Of a stretch of 10,337 nt of DNA, positions 1 to 8,393 are shown piece by piece; within the stretch, counting starts at the first letter, position 1, and every line of letters starts with the position of its first letter. The position numbers were made by a program, and so were the translations under genes. The DNA lies in the NCBI GenBank assembly GCA_007128865.1, contig SKWP01000153.1, forward strand, positions 1-10,337, given 5' to 3'. The notes beneath the pieces are model-generated. The model saw only the letters and a list, made by a program, of their open reading frames with translations, did no database searches and was not told the origin of the DNA. This DNA is from Paracoccaceae bacterium. Its GTDB lineage: Bacteria; Pseudomonadota; Alphaproteobacteria; Rhodobacterales; Rhodobacteraceae.

Positions 1-665
1 ACCAGCTTGACAGAGGTGATGATCCGATCCTCGTGCCGCGTCCTGCGGTCGAGCACCAGCAAGCCCTCACCGACACCGCATGCCAGCACCGATGCTTCGC
101 GTTGCGTGGCCGCAATGGCCGAGACGGTAAAATCCCCGCCGTCGAATGCCACCTCGCGCACCAGCCATTCATTGGGACTGACGGTGCCGAAATCGGCATC
201 CAGAACCTTCGGGACTGCGATCGAGTTTATCCAGCGCGTCTCGAAGACATAGGGCATGGCATCGGCAGTATACAGCGTCTGCAGATACAGGATCGGCCGC
301 GCAGCGCCAATCTGCAGACGCGCCTGCACGTCCGGCGGCGGCAGGCGCATCTCATGGCAGAGGATGCGATAGTCATGGCTCTGGCCCCTGCCTTCGATCT
401 CTTCGCGGATCAGGGGAATGCTGAATTCGGCGCGGCGCACCGGGTTCAGCGCCACGCGGGTGCCGGCCTTGCGTCGCCGTTCAATCAAGCCGGCTTCGGC
501 CAGGCCGCGCAGGGCGCGGTTGACCGTGGCGCGTGCACAGCCGAATTCCCGCGCCAGCTCGGCTTCGTGCGGGATCAGGGCGCCGGGTATCCAGACGCGC
601 CGGCTGATGCGCTGGCGCACCGTCTCCTGCACGGCCTGCCAGGTCTTGCGGTCCTCGCCGGTCAC
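1..665 (-). CDS. hutC: Histidine utilization repressor HutC (GntR/UTRA), 3' end cut by window
   Basis: GntR-family repressor of the hut genes; in known family members urocanate is the inducer that releases it from DNA. I translated this frame by hand from a GTG at 663-665; it stays open to position 1, giving 221 residues, so only a short C-terminal piece is missing compared with the usual 230-250. The N-terminal winged helix spans about residues 10-73, with the recognition-helix segment CARATVNRALRGLAEAGLI at 43-61 and the wing around RRRKAGTRV. A UTRA ligand-binding domain follows from about residue 78, with the typical PYVFETRWIN segment. The GTG start overlaps the hutF stop by 4 nt (GTGA, 662-665), which supports both this start and co-transcription with hutF. 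If so, HutC represses its own synthesis through the operator upstream of hutF. The family call is firm; the HutC name rests on family features plus context. Confidence 0.93.
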   Translation of the reverse strand, partial: MTGEDRKTWQAVQETVRQRISRRVWIPGALIPHEAELAREFGCARATVNRALRGLAEAGLIERRRKAGTRVALNPVRRAEFSIPLIREEIEGRGQSHDYRILCHEMRLPPPDVQARLQIGAARPILYLQTLYTADAMPYVFETRWINSIAVPKVLDADFGTVSPNEWLVREVAFDGGDFTVSAIAATQREASVLACGVGEGLLVLDRRTRHEDRIITSVKL

Positions 666-2035
666 AGGGTCTGCCCCAGATCGTGCATCGCCGCGCGATA
701 GGCGGCCAGTATGGCCGCGCGCCGGACATGCCTGCCATCGCGCACCATATGCCGGCCCGCCGACCAGACATCCAGCACCATCCGGTCATCACCGGCAAAG
801 ACATAGCTGTCCAGACAGGTATCGCCCCGCCGGCCTGCCAGATCGATATGCCCGGCGTCCAGCGCCATCAGATCGGCCAGCAGGCCCACCCGGATCGCCC
901 CGCTTTCCCGCCCGGCCGCCAGTGCACCGCCCCTTGCAGCGGCCTCGAACAGTCGCCGGCCGGTCGAGGCGGTTTCCGTCGCAAGCGCCGCGCGCGAGCG
1001 GTCGCGCAGGCGCTGGGAGTATTCGAGCGTGCGCAACTCCTCGGCCAGGGTAATCCTGATATTCGAATCGGACCCGATGGCCACATGCCCGCCGGCATCG
1101 AACCAGCGCACTGCGTCGAAGATCCCGTCACCGAGGCTCGATTCGGTGATCGGGCACAACCCGGCAACCACACCCGTTTGCGCCAGGGCGACGGTTTCAT
1201 GCGGCTGCATCCGGGTGCAGTGAATGAAGCTGACGCGGGGCCCGAGGGCGATGTTGTCCAGCACCCATTCCACCGGGCGCCTGCCGAGGCTGGCCGAAAC
1301 CTCATCAACCTCGGCCTGCTGCTCGGCCAGATGCATGTGCATCGGGCCGTCGGTCAGCGCCGCGATACGGTCCAGCACATCCGGCGCCACAGCGCGCAGG
1401 CTGTGCGGGGCAACGCCGCTGTTGCAATCGGAGGGCAGATCACGCAGCGCCCGCGATGCATTCTCGTAAAGCCGCGCAAAGCCATCGGGGTCGGTGCCGA
1501 AACGGATCTGTCCGGGGCCGAGCGGACGGCGATCCAGCCCGCCGAACTGGTAGTGTACGGGCAGCAGTGTCAGGCCGATGCCGCTTGTGACCGTGGCGGC
1601 CGCGATGCGTTCGGACATTTCTGCCGGATTGGCATAGGGCATGCCGCCGGGCTGGTGGTGCAGATAGTGGAATTCCACATTGGTCGCATAGCCCGCTTCG
1701 AGCATCTCCATCTGCACGAGCGCGGCAATCGCCTCGACATGCTCGGGTGTCAGCCTGTCGAGGAAGCGGAACATCAGCTTGCGCCATGTCCAGAAGCTGT
1801 CGCGCGGGTCCGGGCCCCGGCGTTCGGTCAGCCCGGCCATGGCGCGCTGAAAGCCATGGCTGTGCCCGTTGACCGGTGCCGGCAGCAGGATGCCGACCCG
1901 CTGCGCGCCATCACCGGGGACGCCGGTTTGCACATGGTCGATGTAACCCCGGGCGTCGATCGTGACCCGCACATCATTGGCCCATCCGCTGTGCAGCAAC
2001 GCGTGTTCGGCCCAGAGCGTCTGCATGGCATTCAT
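662..2035 (-). CDS. hutF: Formimidoylglutamate deiminase HutF
   Basis: Cytoplasmic metal-dependent amidohydrolase (EC 3.5.3.13) that converts N-formimidoyl-L-glutamate to N-formyl-L-glutamate and ammonia, the fourth step of the five-step histidine route. The 457 residues match the family length. The first metal motif is [13 protein letters not shown], with H58 and H60 as ligands and Q63 in the active site. APHSLRA follows (H211, R214), then HMHLAEQ (H235, E238), IHCTRM (H272) and GSDSN (metal Asp D323). This order and spacing fit the characterised Pseudomonas enzyme, compared from memory. The residues after D323 ([19 protein letters not shown]) are also characteristic. The start is not certain: ATG at 2033-2035 has only a weak GAG upstream, and an in-frame ATG three codons later (2024-2026) has a GGA at similar spacing. 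The gene heads the leftward hutF-hutC unit. Confidence 0.95.
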   Translation of the reverse strand: MNAMQTLWAEHALLHSGWANDVRVTIDARGYIDHVQTGVPGDGAQRVGILLPAPVNGHSHGFQRAMAGLTERRGPDPRDSFWTWRKLMFRFLDRLTPEHVEAIAALVQMEMLEAGYATNVEFHYLHHQPGGMPYANPAEMSERIAAATVTSGIGLTLLPVHYQFGGLDRRPLGPGQIRFGTDPDGFARLYENASRALRDLPSDCNSGVAPHSLRAVAPDVLDRIAALTDGPMHMHLAEQQAEVDEVSASLGRRPVEWVLDNIALGPRVSFIHCTRMQPHETVALAQTGVVAGLCPITESSLGDGIFDAVRWFDAGGHVAIGSDSNIRITLAEELRTLEYSQRLRDRSRAALATETASTGRRLFEAAARGGALAAGRESGAIRVGLLADLMALDAGHIDLAGRRGDTCLDSYVFAGDDRMVLDVWSAGRHMVRDGRHVRRAAILAAYRAAMHDLGQTL

Positions 2036-2038
2036 CCG

Positions 2039-2067
2039 TTGACTCGTTATTATGTTTATACATAAAC
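2039..2067 (+). promoter_or_regulatory. Possible promoter for hutI-H-G-U
   Basis: TTGACT at 2039-2044 resembles a sigma-70 -35 box. A weak -10-like element (CATAAA at 2061-2066, 16-bp spacer, or ATAAAC at 2062-2067, 17-bp spacer) lies at the right distance upstream of hutI. The predicted operator at 2050-2065 would sit in the spacer and -10 region, a position suited to repression. The -10 match is poor, so this is only a candidate. No convincing promoter for the opposite direction (hutF) was found, although TTGAAT occurs on the minus strand at 2084-2089. Confidence 0.35.
2050..2065. promoter_or_regulatory. Predicted HutC operator between hutF and hutI
   Basis: TTATGTTTATACATAA is a 16-bp inverted repeat in which 7 of 8 arm pairs are complementary; only 2056/2059 fails. 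Its core resembles the GT-N-TA-N-AC pattern known for HutC-subfamily GntR regulators. It is AT-rich in a GC-rich window and sits in the only gap between the two hut arms, 14 bp before the hutF start codon and 32 bp before the hutI start codon. One site could therefore control both directions. HutC binding itself is inferred. Confidence 0.72.
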
Positions 2068-2087
2068 CTTATAGACCTGCACAATTC

Positions 2088-2094
2088 AAGGTGG
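2088..2094 (+). promoter_or_regulatory. Ribosome binding site of hutI
   Basis: AAGGTGG lies just upstream of the ATG at 2098, with 6 nt between its AAGG part and the start codon counted from the end of GGT. It fixes this ATG as the hutI start. Confidence 0.6.
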
Positions 2095-2097
2095 CTC

Positions 2098-3285
2098 ATG
2101 CTTCTGACCAACGCAACGATTGCCACGATGGACGGCCCCGGCCCCTATGGCCTGATCCGCGACGGCGCGGTTGCACTGGATGGCACGCAGATCGCATGGG
2201 TCGGGCCGATGGATGCCCTGCCCGACGGCTTTCGGGGCGGGGCGAAACTCGATCTGGCCGGCAGGCTGGTGACGCCGGGATTGATCGATTGCCACACCCA
2301 TATCGTCCATGGTGGCAACCGCGCGCGCGAGTTCGAGATGCGGCTGGAAGGGGCAAGCTATGAGGATATCGCCCGCGCAGGCGGCGGCATCGTGTCGACC
2401 GTCACGCAGACGCGCGCCGCGTCCGAAGATGCCCTGGTCGCCGCCGCGCTGCCCCGCATCGATGCGCTGATCGCCGAGGGCGTGACCACGGTAGAGATCA
2501 AGTCGGGCTATGGCCTCGACATCGACACCGAGGCACGGATGCTGCGCGCGGCCCGGCAGATCGCCCGATTGCGCCCGGTTCAGGTGCAGACCAGTTTTCT
2601 GGGCGCCCACGCCGTACCGGCCGGCATGAATGCCGACGCCTATCTCGAAGACGTCTGCCTGCCGGCGCTGGCAGCCGCCCATGCCGAGGGGCTGGTCGAT
2701 GCCGTGGACGGGTTTTGCGAGCATATCGCCTTTTCACCGGCCCAGATACGGCGCCTGTTCGACCGCGCTGGCGCGCTTGGCCTGCCGGTCAAGCTGCATG
2801 CCGAGCAACTGTCGCATCAGGGCGGCACGCAGCTGGCCGCCGAATTCGGCGCGCTATCGGCCGATCACCTGGAATATGCCGATGCCGGCGATGCGGCAGC
2901 GATGGCAAGGGCCGGAACCGTGGCGGTAATCCTGCCCGGTGCGTTCTACACGCTGCGCGAAACCCGGCCACCGCCGATCGCGGCGTTTCGCACCCATGGC
3001 GTTGCCATGGCCCTTGCCACCGATTGCAACCCGGGATCATCGCCCATGACATCGCTTCTGCTGGCCATGAACATGGGCGCAACGCTGTTTCGCATGACGC
3101 CCGAGGAATGCCTTGCGGGCGTGACCCGCCACGCCGCGCGCGCGCTGGGCCTGACGGACCGGGGCAGCATTGCCGCCGGCGCGCGGGCAGATCTGGCGAT
3201 CTGGGATGTCGGGCATCCGGCCGAGCTGACCTATCGCATCGGGTTCAATCCGCTGTGGAAGCGGGTTTTCGGGGGTGAGGCATGA
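2098..3285 (+). CDS. hutI: Imidazolonepropionase HutI
   Basis: Cytoplasmic metal-dependent amidohydrolase (EC 3.5.2.7) that hydrolyses 4-imidazolone-5-propanoate to N-formimidoyl-L-glutamate, the third step of histidine breakdown. At 395 residues it is close to the usual 400-420. The first metal motif is DCHTH (H66, H68), followed by HGGNRAREF with R75. [15 protein letters not shown] follows (Y138), then [10 protein letters not shown] (H171), [11 protein letters not shown] (H234, E237), ADHLEY (H257) and ATDCNPGSS with the metal Asp D309. These are the family's signature segments in the right order. The gene opens the rightward arm behind the predicted HutC operator and has a good ribosome binding site. 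Its TGA overlaps the hutH ATG (ATGA, 3282-3285), so translation is probably coupled. Confidence 0.97.
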   Translation: MLLTNATIATMDGPGPYGLIRDGAVALDGTQIAWVGPMDALPDGFRGGAKLDLAGRLVTPGLIDCHTHIVHGGNRAREFEMRLEGASYEDIARAGGGIVSTVTQTRAASEDALVAAALPRIDALIAEGVTTVEIKSGYGLDIDTEARMLRAARQIARLRPVQVQTSFLGAHAVPAGMNADAYLEDVCLPALAAAHAEGLVDAVDGFCEHIAFSPAQIRRLFDRAGALGLPVKLHAEQLSHQGGTQLAAEFGALSADHLEYADAGDAAAMARAGTVAVILPGAFYTLRETRPPPIAAFRTHGVAMALATDCNPGSSPMTSLLLAMNMGATLFRMTPEECLAGVTRHAARALGLTDRGSIAAGARADLAIWDVGHPAELTYRIGFNPLWKRVFGGEA

Positions 3286-4823
3286 CCGTGACCCTGAGCC
3301 CCGGTGCAGCGACCCTGGCACAGCTTGAAGCCATCTGGCGCCACGGCCACCCCGCCTGCCTGAGCGCCACGGCCCGCCCCGCGATCGAGGCCGCAGCCGA
3401 GATTGTCGCGCAGGCGGCGGCGGCCGATGCTGCCGTCTATGGTGTCAATACCGGCTTTGGCAAACTTGCCTCGGTGCGCATCGCCGCGCAGGATACCGCG
3501 CGGTTGCAGCGCAACCTGATCCTGAGCCATTGCTGCGGTGTGGGCGAGGCACTGGACATCCCCACCACGCGGCTGATGATGGCGCTGAAACTCCTGTCGG
3601 TCGGGCGCGGCGCATCCGGCCTGCGGTGGGAGACCGTCGCGCTTTTGCAAGACCTGCTGGCACTCGGGGTAACGCCGGTGGTGCCGGTTCAGGGCTCGGT
3701 CGGCGCGTCGGGTGATCTGGCGCCGCTGGCGCATATGGCGGCGACGCTGATCGGCGAAGGAGAGGCCTTTTTCGCGGGCGAACGGATGCCATCGGCCCGG
3801 GCATTGCACCGCGCGGGGCTTTCGGCTGTGGTTCTGGGCCCCAAGGAAGGGCTGGGCCTGATCAACGGCACCCAGTTTTCCACCGCCTGCGCGCTGGCGG
3901 GCTGGTTCGACGCGATGCGCAATGCACAGGCCGCGGTGGCCACCTCGTGCCTGTCCACCGATGCGATCATGGGGTCAACCGCGCCGCTGGAGCCGGCCAT
4001 CCATGACCTGCGCGGGCACCGCGGCCAGATCGATGTCGCCCGCGCAATGCGGATGATCATGGCCGGCTCGGAAATCCGCGAAAGCCACCGCGACAGCGAC
4101 AGCCGCGTGCAGGATCCCTATTGCATCCGCTGCCAGCCGCAGGTGACCGGTGCCGCGCTTGACCTGCTGCGCTTTGCCGGCCGCACGCTCGAGATCGAGG
4201 CCAACGCGGTATCCGACAACCCGCTGGTGATTGTGGACGAAGGCAGGATCGTCTCGGGCGGAAACTTTCACGCAGAGCCCGTTGGCTTTGCCGCCGATCA
4301 GGTCGCCCTTGCAGTGGCCGAGATCGGCGCGATTGCGCAGCGCCGCATCGCCCTGATGGTGGACCCGGCGCTGAGTCACGACCTGCCGCCGTTCCTGACC
4401 CCCGAACCGGGGCTGAATTCGGGGCTGATGATCGCCGAGGTGACCTCGGCCGCGCTGATGAGCGAGAACAAGCATCTGGCCAACCCCTGTTCGACCGATT
4501 CCACCCCCACGTCGGCCAATCAGGAAGACCATGTCTCGATGGCGGCCCATGGTGCGCGGCGGCTGGCGCGGATGAATGCCAACCTGAGCGTCATTCTGGG
4601 GGTCGAGCTGCTGTGCGCCGCGCAAGGCGTGGAATTCCGGGCGCCGCTGAAGACTTCGCGTGCCCTTCTGCGGCTTCTGCAGATCACCCGCGATACCGTG
4701 CCGGCCCTGGGCGAGGATCGCTACATGGCCGACGACATCGCGCGCGCAGCGGCGCTTGTCAGCGGCGGAACCGTCGCGGCAGCCTGTGGTGTTGCCGACC
4801 TGCTGGAGGACAAGGCACGATGA
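3282..4823 (+). CDS. hutH: Histidine ammonia-lyase HutH
   Basis: Cytoplasmic, normally tetrameric lyase (EC 4.3.1.3) that removes ammonia from L-histidine to give trans-urocanate, the first committed step. The 513 residues are typical. The self-processing tripeptide that forms the MIO electrophile is Ala142-Ser143-Gly144 in [16 protein letters not shown], the same numbering as in the Pseudomonas putida enzyme. The conserved Y53 lies in YGVNTGFG. Further family blocks are [31 protein letters not shown] and [14 protein letters not shown] second ASG at 111-113 (GRGASGL) is outside the MIO context and is not the cofactor site. The ATG overlaps the hutI stop by 4 nt and is preceded by a purine-rich GGTGAGG at 3274-3280. 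The stop overlaps the hutG start in the same way. Confidence 0.98.
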   Translation: MTVTLSPGAATLAQLEAIWRHGHPACLSATARPAIEAAAEIVAQAAAADAAVYGVNTGFGKLASVRIAAQDTARLQRNLILSHCCGVGEALDIPTTRLMMALKLLSVGRGASGLRWETVALLQDLLALGVTPVVPVQGSVGASGDLAPLAHMAATLIGEGEAFFAGERMPSARALHRAGLSAVVLGPKEGLGLINGTQFSTACALAGWFDAMRNAQAAVATSCLSTDAIMGSTAPLEPAIHDLRGHRGQIDVARAMRMIMAGSEIRESHRDSDSRVQDPYCIRCQPQVTGAALDLLRFAGRTLEIEANAVSDNPLVIVDEGRIVSGGNFHAEPVGFAADQVALAVAEIGAIAQRRIALMVDPALSHDLPPFLTPEPGLNSGLMIAEVTSAALMSENKHLANPCSTDSTPTSANQEDHVSMAAHGARRLARMNANLSVILGVELLCAAQGVEFRAPLKTSRALLRLLQITRDTVPALGEDRYMADDIARAAALVSGGTVAAACGVADLLEDKAR

Positions 4824-5620
4824 CCCCGGTCGAAGTGATCCGTGGCGATGGCCCCGTGGTGCTGGGCATGCCGCACACCGGCACCTGGCTGCCGGACGAC
4901 GTTCTTGCCCGGCTTACACCGCTTGGCCGGCGTCTTGCCGATACCGACTGGCATATCGAACGGCTCTATGCCGGGTTGTTGCCGTCGGCCACCATCGTGC
5001 GCGCCACCTTTCACCGCTATCTGATCGACGCAAATCGCGATCCGTCCGGCGCCAGCCTCTATCCCGGACAGAACACCACCGGGCTCGTGCCGCTCACGGA
5101 TTTCGATGGCGAAGCGCTCTGGACCACCCCGCCCGATGCCGCGGAAATCGATGCGCGGCGCGCGGGATATCATGCGCCCTATCACGCCGCGCTCGCCGCC
5201 GAACTGGAGCGGGTGCAGGTACGCCACGGCGTCGTGATCCTGTATGACTGCCATTCCATCCGCAGCCATATCCCGTTCCTGTTCGACGGCCGCCTGCCGG
5301 ATTTCAACATCGGCACCAACGGTTCCACCACCTGTGCGCCCGGGATAGAGGCCGCAGTAACCGCCGTCTGCGCAGCCGCCGAAGGTTATACATCGGTGCT
5401 GAACGGCCGTTTCAAGGGCGGCTGGACCACGCGCCAGTATGGCCAGCCGGCGCGCGGCATGCACGCCATACAAATGGAACTCGCCCAGGTCACCCACCTG
5501 TCGGGCGAAAGCCCGCCCTTTGCCTACGACAATGCCCGGGCAGACCGGCTGCGGCCGCATCTGCGCGATATCCTGCACAGCCTGGAAACCCTCGCTCCAA
5601 CCCTGAGAGGCCGGCCATGA
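4820..5620 (+). CDS. hutG: N-formylglutamate deformylase HutG
   Basis: Hydrolase (EC 3.5.1.68) that cleaves N-formyl-L-glutamate to formate and L-glutamate, the final step of the route that begins with HutF. The 266 residues match the family. Visible conserved segments are [10 protein letters not shown] (H19), [10 protein letters not shown] (residues 41-50), [13 protein letters not shown] (65-77), [12 protein letters not shown] (141-152) and [15 protein letters not shown] (196-210). The frame is open upstream to about 4613, but the ATG at 4820 is the right start: it overlaps the hutH stop (ATGA, 4820-4823), the Shine-Dalgarno-like GGAGG lies at 4805-4809, and family homology begins there. This is the formylglutamate-type HutG, not the arginase-like formimidoylglutamase that shares the name, and that agrees with the presence of hutF. 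Confidence 0.95.
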   Translation: MTPVEVIRGDGPVVLGMPHTGTWLPDDVLARLTPLGRRLADTDWHIERLYAGLLPSATIVRATFHRYLIDANRDPSGASLYPGQNTTGLVPLTDFDGEALWTTPPDAAEIDARRAGYHAPYHAALAAELERVQVRHGVVILYDCHSIRSHIPFLFDGRLPDFNIGTNGSTTCAPGIEAAVTAVCAAAEGYTSVLNGRFKGGWTTRQYGQPARGMHAIQMELAQVTHLSGESPPFAYDNARADRLRPHLRDILHSLETLAPTLRGRP

Positions 5621-7302
5621 CCAACCCCCGCCACAACCTGCGCGACATCTATCCGCCAACCGGCCCCGAGATCAGCGCGAAAAGCTGGCTGACCGAGGCT
5701 GCGATGCGGATGCTGATGAACAACCTGCATCCTGATGTGGCCGAAAATCCGCACGAGCTGGTGGTCTATGGCGGTATCGGCCGCGCCGCGCGCACATGGG
5801 CGGATTTCGACCGCATCGTGGCCGGGCTGAAGGATCTCGAGGCCGACGAGACGCTGATCGTGCAGTCGGGCAAGCCCGTTGCCATCATCCGCACCCATGC
5901 CGACGCGCCGCGCGTGCTGATCGCCAATTCGAACCTCGTGCCGCACTGGGCCACCTGGGATCATTTCAACGCGCTCGATCGCAAGGGTCTGATGATGTAC
6001 GGCCAGATGACCGCCGGATCCTGGATCTATATCGGCACCCAGGGCATCGTTCAGGGCACCTACGAAACCTTCGCCGAGGCGGGTCGGCAGCATTATGGTG
6101 GCGCGCTCAGGGGCCGCTGGATTCTGACCGCCGGTCTGGGCGGCATGGGCGGCGCGCAGCCGCTGGCCGCGGTTATGGCCGGTGCCTGCTGTCTGGCGGT
6201 GGAATGCGACGAAACCCGCGCCGATTTCCGCATCCGGACCCGCTATTGCGATGAAAAGACCCATGACCTTGACGCGGCGCTGGCGATGATCGACCGCTGG
6301 ACGAGGGCAGGCGAGGCGAAATCGGTGGCGCTGATCGGCAATGCGGCCGAAATCTTCCCCGAACTCGCCCGCCGCATGCAGGACGGCGGCCCGCGCCCCG
6401 ACATGGTGACCGACCAGACCAGCGCCCATGACCCGGTGCATGGCTACCTGCCCATCGGCTGGACCGTGGCCGAATGGCGCGAAAGGCAGGAAAGCGACCC
6501 GAAGGCGGTGGAAAGGGCCGCGCGCGCCAGCATGAAGGTGCATGTCGCGGCCATGGTCGATTTCTGGAACGCGGGGGTGCCGACGCTGGATTATGGCAAC
6601 AACATCCGGCAGATGGCCAAGGAGGAAGGGCTTGAAAACGCCTTTGCCTTCCCCGGGTTCGTTCCGGCCTATATCCGGCCGCTCTTTTGCAGGGGGATCG
6701 GGCCGTTCCGCTGGTGTGCGCTTTCCGGCGACCCCGAAGATATCTACCGCACCGATCAGGCCATGCGCGATCTGTTTCCCGAGAACGGCCATCTGCATCG
6801 CTGGCTGGACATGGCGCGCGAACGCATCGCCTTTCAGGGCCTGCCGGCGCGCATCTGCTGGCTCGGGCTGGGAGACCGCCATCGCGCCGGGCTGAAGTTC
6901 AACGAAATGGTGGCCTCGGGTGAACTGAAGGCGCCTGTGGTCATCGGGCGTGATCATCTCGACAGTGGCTCGGTCGCCAGCCCCAATCGCGAAACCGAAG
7001 CCATGCGCGACGGCTCGGACGCGGTGTCGGACTGGCCGCTTCTGAATGCGCTGATGAACACGGCTTCGGGGGCGACATGGGTCAGCCTGCACCATGGCGG
7101 CGGCGTGGGCATGGGCTTTTCGCAGCATGCCGGTGTGGTGATCGTGGCCGATGGCACGCCCGAAGCGGCAAGACGGCTGGAGCGCGTGCTGTGGAACGAC
7201 CCGGCCTCGGGCGTCTGGCGGCATGCCGATGCGGGCTATGAGGATGCCATCCAGTGCGCAAGGGATCACGGGTTGCGCCTGCCCGGAATACTGGGGAACT
7301 GA
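5617..7302 (+). CDS. hutU: Urocanate hydratase HutU
   Basis: Cytoplasmic NAD-dependent hydratase (EC 4.2.1.49) that converts urocanate to 4-imidazolone-5-propanoate, the second step of histidine breakdown. NAD acts here as a tightly bound electrophile, not as a redox carrier. The 561 residues fit the usual 555-565. The dinucleotide-binding glycine segment is [17 protein letters not shown] (173-189). The family signature [10 protein letters not shown] is intact at 406-415, with the catalytic cysteine at C414. [13 protein letters not shown] and [15 protein letters not shown] are further family blocks. The ATG overlaps the hutG stop by 4 nt (5617-5620) and is preceded by GAGAGG at 5605-5610. It is the last gene of the rightward arm and ends 3 nt from the stop codon of the convergent amidohydrolase gene. 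Confidence 0.98.
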   Translation: MTNPRHNLRDIYPPTGPEISAKSWLTEAAMRMLMNNLHPDVAENPHELVVYGGIGRAARTWADFDRIVAGLKDLEADETLIVQSGKPVAIIRTHADAPRVLIANSNLVPHWATWDHFNALDRKGLMMYGQMTAGSWIYIGTQGIVQGTYETFAEAGRQHYGGALRGRWILTAGLGGMGGAQPLAAVMAGACCLAVECDETRADFRIRTRYCDEKTHDLDAALAMIDRWTRAGEAKSVALIGNAAEIFPELARRMQDGGPRPDMVTDQTSAHDPVHGYLPIGWTVAEWRERQESDPKAVERAARASMKVHVAAMVDFWNAGVPTLDYGNNIRQMAKEEGLENAFAFPGFVPAYIRPLFCRGIGPFRWCALSGDPEDIYRTDQAMRDLFPENGHLHRWLDMARERIAFQGLPARICWLGLGDRHRAGLKFNEMVASGELKAPVVIGRDHLDSGSVASPNRETEAMRDGSDAVSDWPLLNALMNTASGATWVSLHHGGGVGMGFSQHAGVVIVADGTPEAARRLERVLWNDPASGVWRHADAGYEDAIQCARDHGLRLPGILGN

Positions 7303-7309
7303 CGGTCAG
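7299..7309. repeat. Perfect 11-bp palindrome spanning two convergent stop codons
   Basis: CTGACGGTCAG is a perfect inverted repeat around G7304. It contains the hutU stop (TGA, 7300-7302) and the amidohydrolase stop (TCA on the plus strand, 7306-7308). With a one-base centre and no T tract it does not look like an intrinsic terminator. It may simply follow from two TGA stops meeting head-on. Confidence 0.5.
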
Positions 7310-8304
7310 GACAGGCCCGGATCGTCCAGCAGGGCAAGCGCCGTGGCGTGGCTGATCCGGGCCAGATCGTCGGGGGACAGGCGCGCATGCGCCAGCGTCG
7401 TCTCATGCGGGAAATCGCGGAAGATCGGCCAGTCGGTGCCCAGCATGATCCGGTCCGCGCCATAGACCGCAACCGCGGCTTCCAGCGCCCTTGGCCCCAT
7501 CGAGGCGGTGTCGAACCACAACCGGCGCAACCTTTCGGTCGGAAAGGGGGTTTGCGGTGTCCGGTGGCGCGCGATACTCTGCATCCGTTCGAGGATGAAC
7601 GGTACGGTGCCGCCCAGATTGATGATCTGAAAGCGGATCCGCGGAAAGACGTCGAGCATATCCGACAGCAGGAGGGTCAGCACCACCTGCGATGTCTGGG
7701 CCTGCAAGGCCACCGCCGAGGTGCGATACTGGGGGAATTCGGCCGCCACCGGCGCCGGTGCCTGCCCCGCCATCGGGCCGGGATGCAGCATCAGCAGCGC
7801 ACCGGTGTTGTCGGCAGCCTCCAGCACCGGCCGCAGGGCCTGTGCATCGCTGATCGTGTCGAAGTAGTCCGAAGGCAGGATCGCACCCGCCAGCCCCAGT
7901 TCGCGCCGGGCGCGCAACAACTCGCGCGCCGCCAGTTCCGGGTCGGCCAGGGGCAGGCCGGCCAGCCCCATCAGCCTGCCATTCGTGCGTGCCTGCAGAT
8001 CGGACATGAAGCTGTTGAAGGCGGTTATCGCTCCGGCAATCTCGGCGACCGGCAGCGCATCCAGACAAAGCGCGCCGGGAAATGTCAGCATCCGCCGCGA
8101 CACTCCGCTTTCATCCATCTGCGCCAGAATGGTCTCGGGATTCCAATGCGCCTCTTCAAAGGGGAAGGCGCCATTCATCGCCAGCATCTGCGCGGCGCCA
8201 TTCACGCTGCGCAGGCAGGGCCGCTCGGTACGCTGGCGCAGTTGCTCGACCAGGCCGCCCCCGTAGAAATGGGCGTGCATGTCGATCATGGGCAGTCGTT
8301 GCAT
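7306..8304 (-). CDS. ACMSD-like amidohydrolase (amidohydrolase 2 family), substrate unknown
   Basis: Predicted metal-dependent hydrolase or decarboxylase of the family that includes ACMSD, 5-carboxyvanillate decarboxylase and gamma-resorcylate decarboxylase. The 332 residues form a single TIM-barrel-type domain. Metal ligands expected for the family are visible: MIDMHAH near the N-terminus (H10, H12), LMLHPGP (H174) and MLGTDWP (D291). The family's HxGG catalytic segment reads INLGG here, with N229 where ACMSD has its essential His, so activity may differ from the known decarboxylases. No signal peptide is seen, so it should be cytoplasmic. The ATG at 8302-8304 has GGTGG (plus-strand 8311-8315) 6 nt upstream; an alternative in-frame ATG five codons later would still keep the HxH motif. 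It diverges from a Rieske oxygenase gene, which suggests a shared catabolic pathway. The family is clear; the reaction is not. Confidence 0.85.
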   Translation of the reverse strand: MQRLPMIDMHAHFYGGGLVEQLRQRTERPCLRSVNGAAQMLAMNGAFPFEEAHWNPETILAQMDESGVSRRMLTFPGALCLDALPVAEIAGAITAFNSFMSDLQARTNGRLMGLAGLPLADPELAARELLRARRELGLAGAILPSDYFDTISDAQALRPVLEAADNTGALLMLHPGPMAGQAPAPVAAEFPQYRTSAVALQAQTSQVVLTLLLSDMLDVFPRIRFQIINLGGTVPFILERMQSIARHRTPQTPFPTERLRRLWFDTASMGPRALEAAVAVYGADRIMLGTDWPIFRDFPHETTLAHARLSPDDLARISHATALALLDDPGLS

Positions 8305-8333
8305 CGTCAGCCACCGGACAGAGAGAAATCACT

Positions 8334-8359
8334 TTAGTCAAACTTAAGCATGAGCTAAT
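8334..8359. promoter_or_regulatory. Candidate regulator-binding region between amidohydrolase and Rieske genes
   Basis: The 89-bp divergent gap holds an AT-rich patch with an imperfect 16-bp palindrome at 8338-8353, of form TCA-N2-CTTAAG-N2-TGA (6 of 8 pairs). It is flanked by TTAG at 8334-8337 and CTAAT at 8355-8359. CTAAT is the core reported for GcvA-type LysR proteins, and a GcvA-like LysR gene lies nearby at 9429-10337. No good sigma-70 promoter was seen in either direction, which would fit activator-dependent expression. The assignment is inference. Confidence 0.35.
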
Positions 8360-8381
8360 GTAGTGCGCAAGCGCATCACGC

Positions 8382-8387
8382 AAGGAG
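8382..8387 (+). promoter_or_regulatory. Ribosome binding site of the Rieske oxygenase gene
   Basis: AAGGAG is a near-consensus Shine-Dalgarno sequence 6 nt before the ATG at 8394. It is the strongest such site in the window and fixes the start. Confidence 0.8.
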
Positions 8388-8393
8388 ACTCTG

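Noticed and set aside
266..275. GTATAC core within hutC, as a second HutC operator
   Set aside because: The palindrome does not extend to the full operator arms and lies within coding sequence far from a start.
33..701. Plus-strand open frame of 222 codons at the left end
   Set aside because: It lies opposite hutC, whose GntR helix-turn-helix and UTRA segments are clear on the minus strand.
683..2065. Long plus-strand open frame of 460 codons opposite hutF
   Set aside because: It is the shadow of hutF. The minus-strand frame carries full deiminase motifs, and the plus frame shows no recognisable domain.
4130..4160. CIRCQPQV in HutH where many family members have SLRCQPQV, considered as a possible functional change
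   Set aside because: It is a modest substitution outside the MIO tripeptide; all catalytic features are intact.
4613..4819. In-frame upstream extension of hutG
   Set aside because: It lies within hutH, translates to Arg-rich non-homologous sequence, and the ATGA overlap start at 4820 has ribosome-binding sequence and the family N-terminus.
5386..5393. TTATACAT in hutG, identical to part of the predicted operator
   Set aside because: Only one half-site is present, with no matching opposite arm, inside a coding region; probably chance.
5524..7269. Long minus-strand open frame of 581 codons opposite hutU
   Set aside because: It is antisense to a clear urocanase with an intact signature. Such frames are common in GC-rich coding DNA, and its His/Arg/Gly-rich translation resembles no family.
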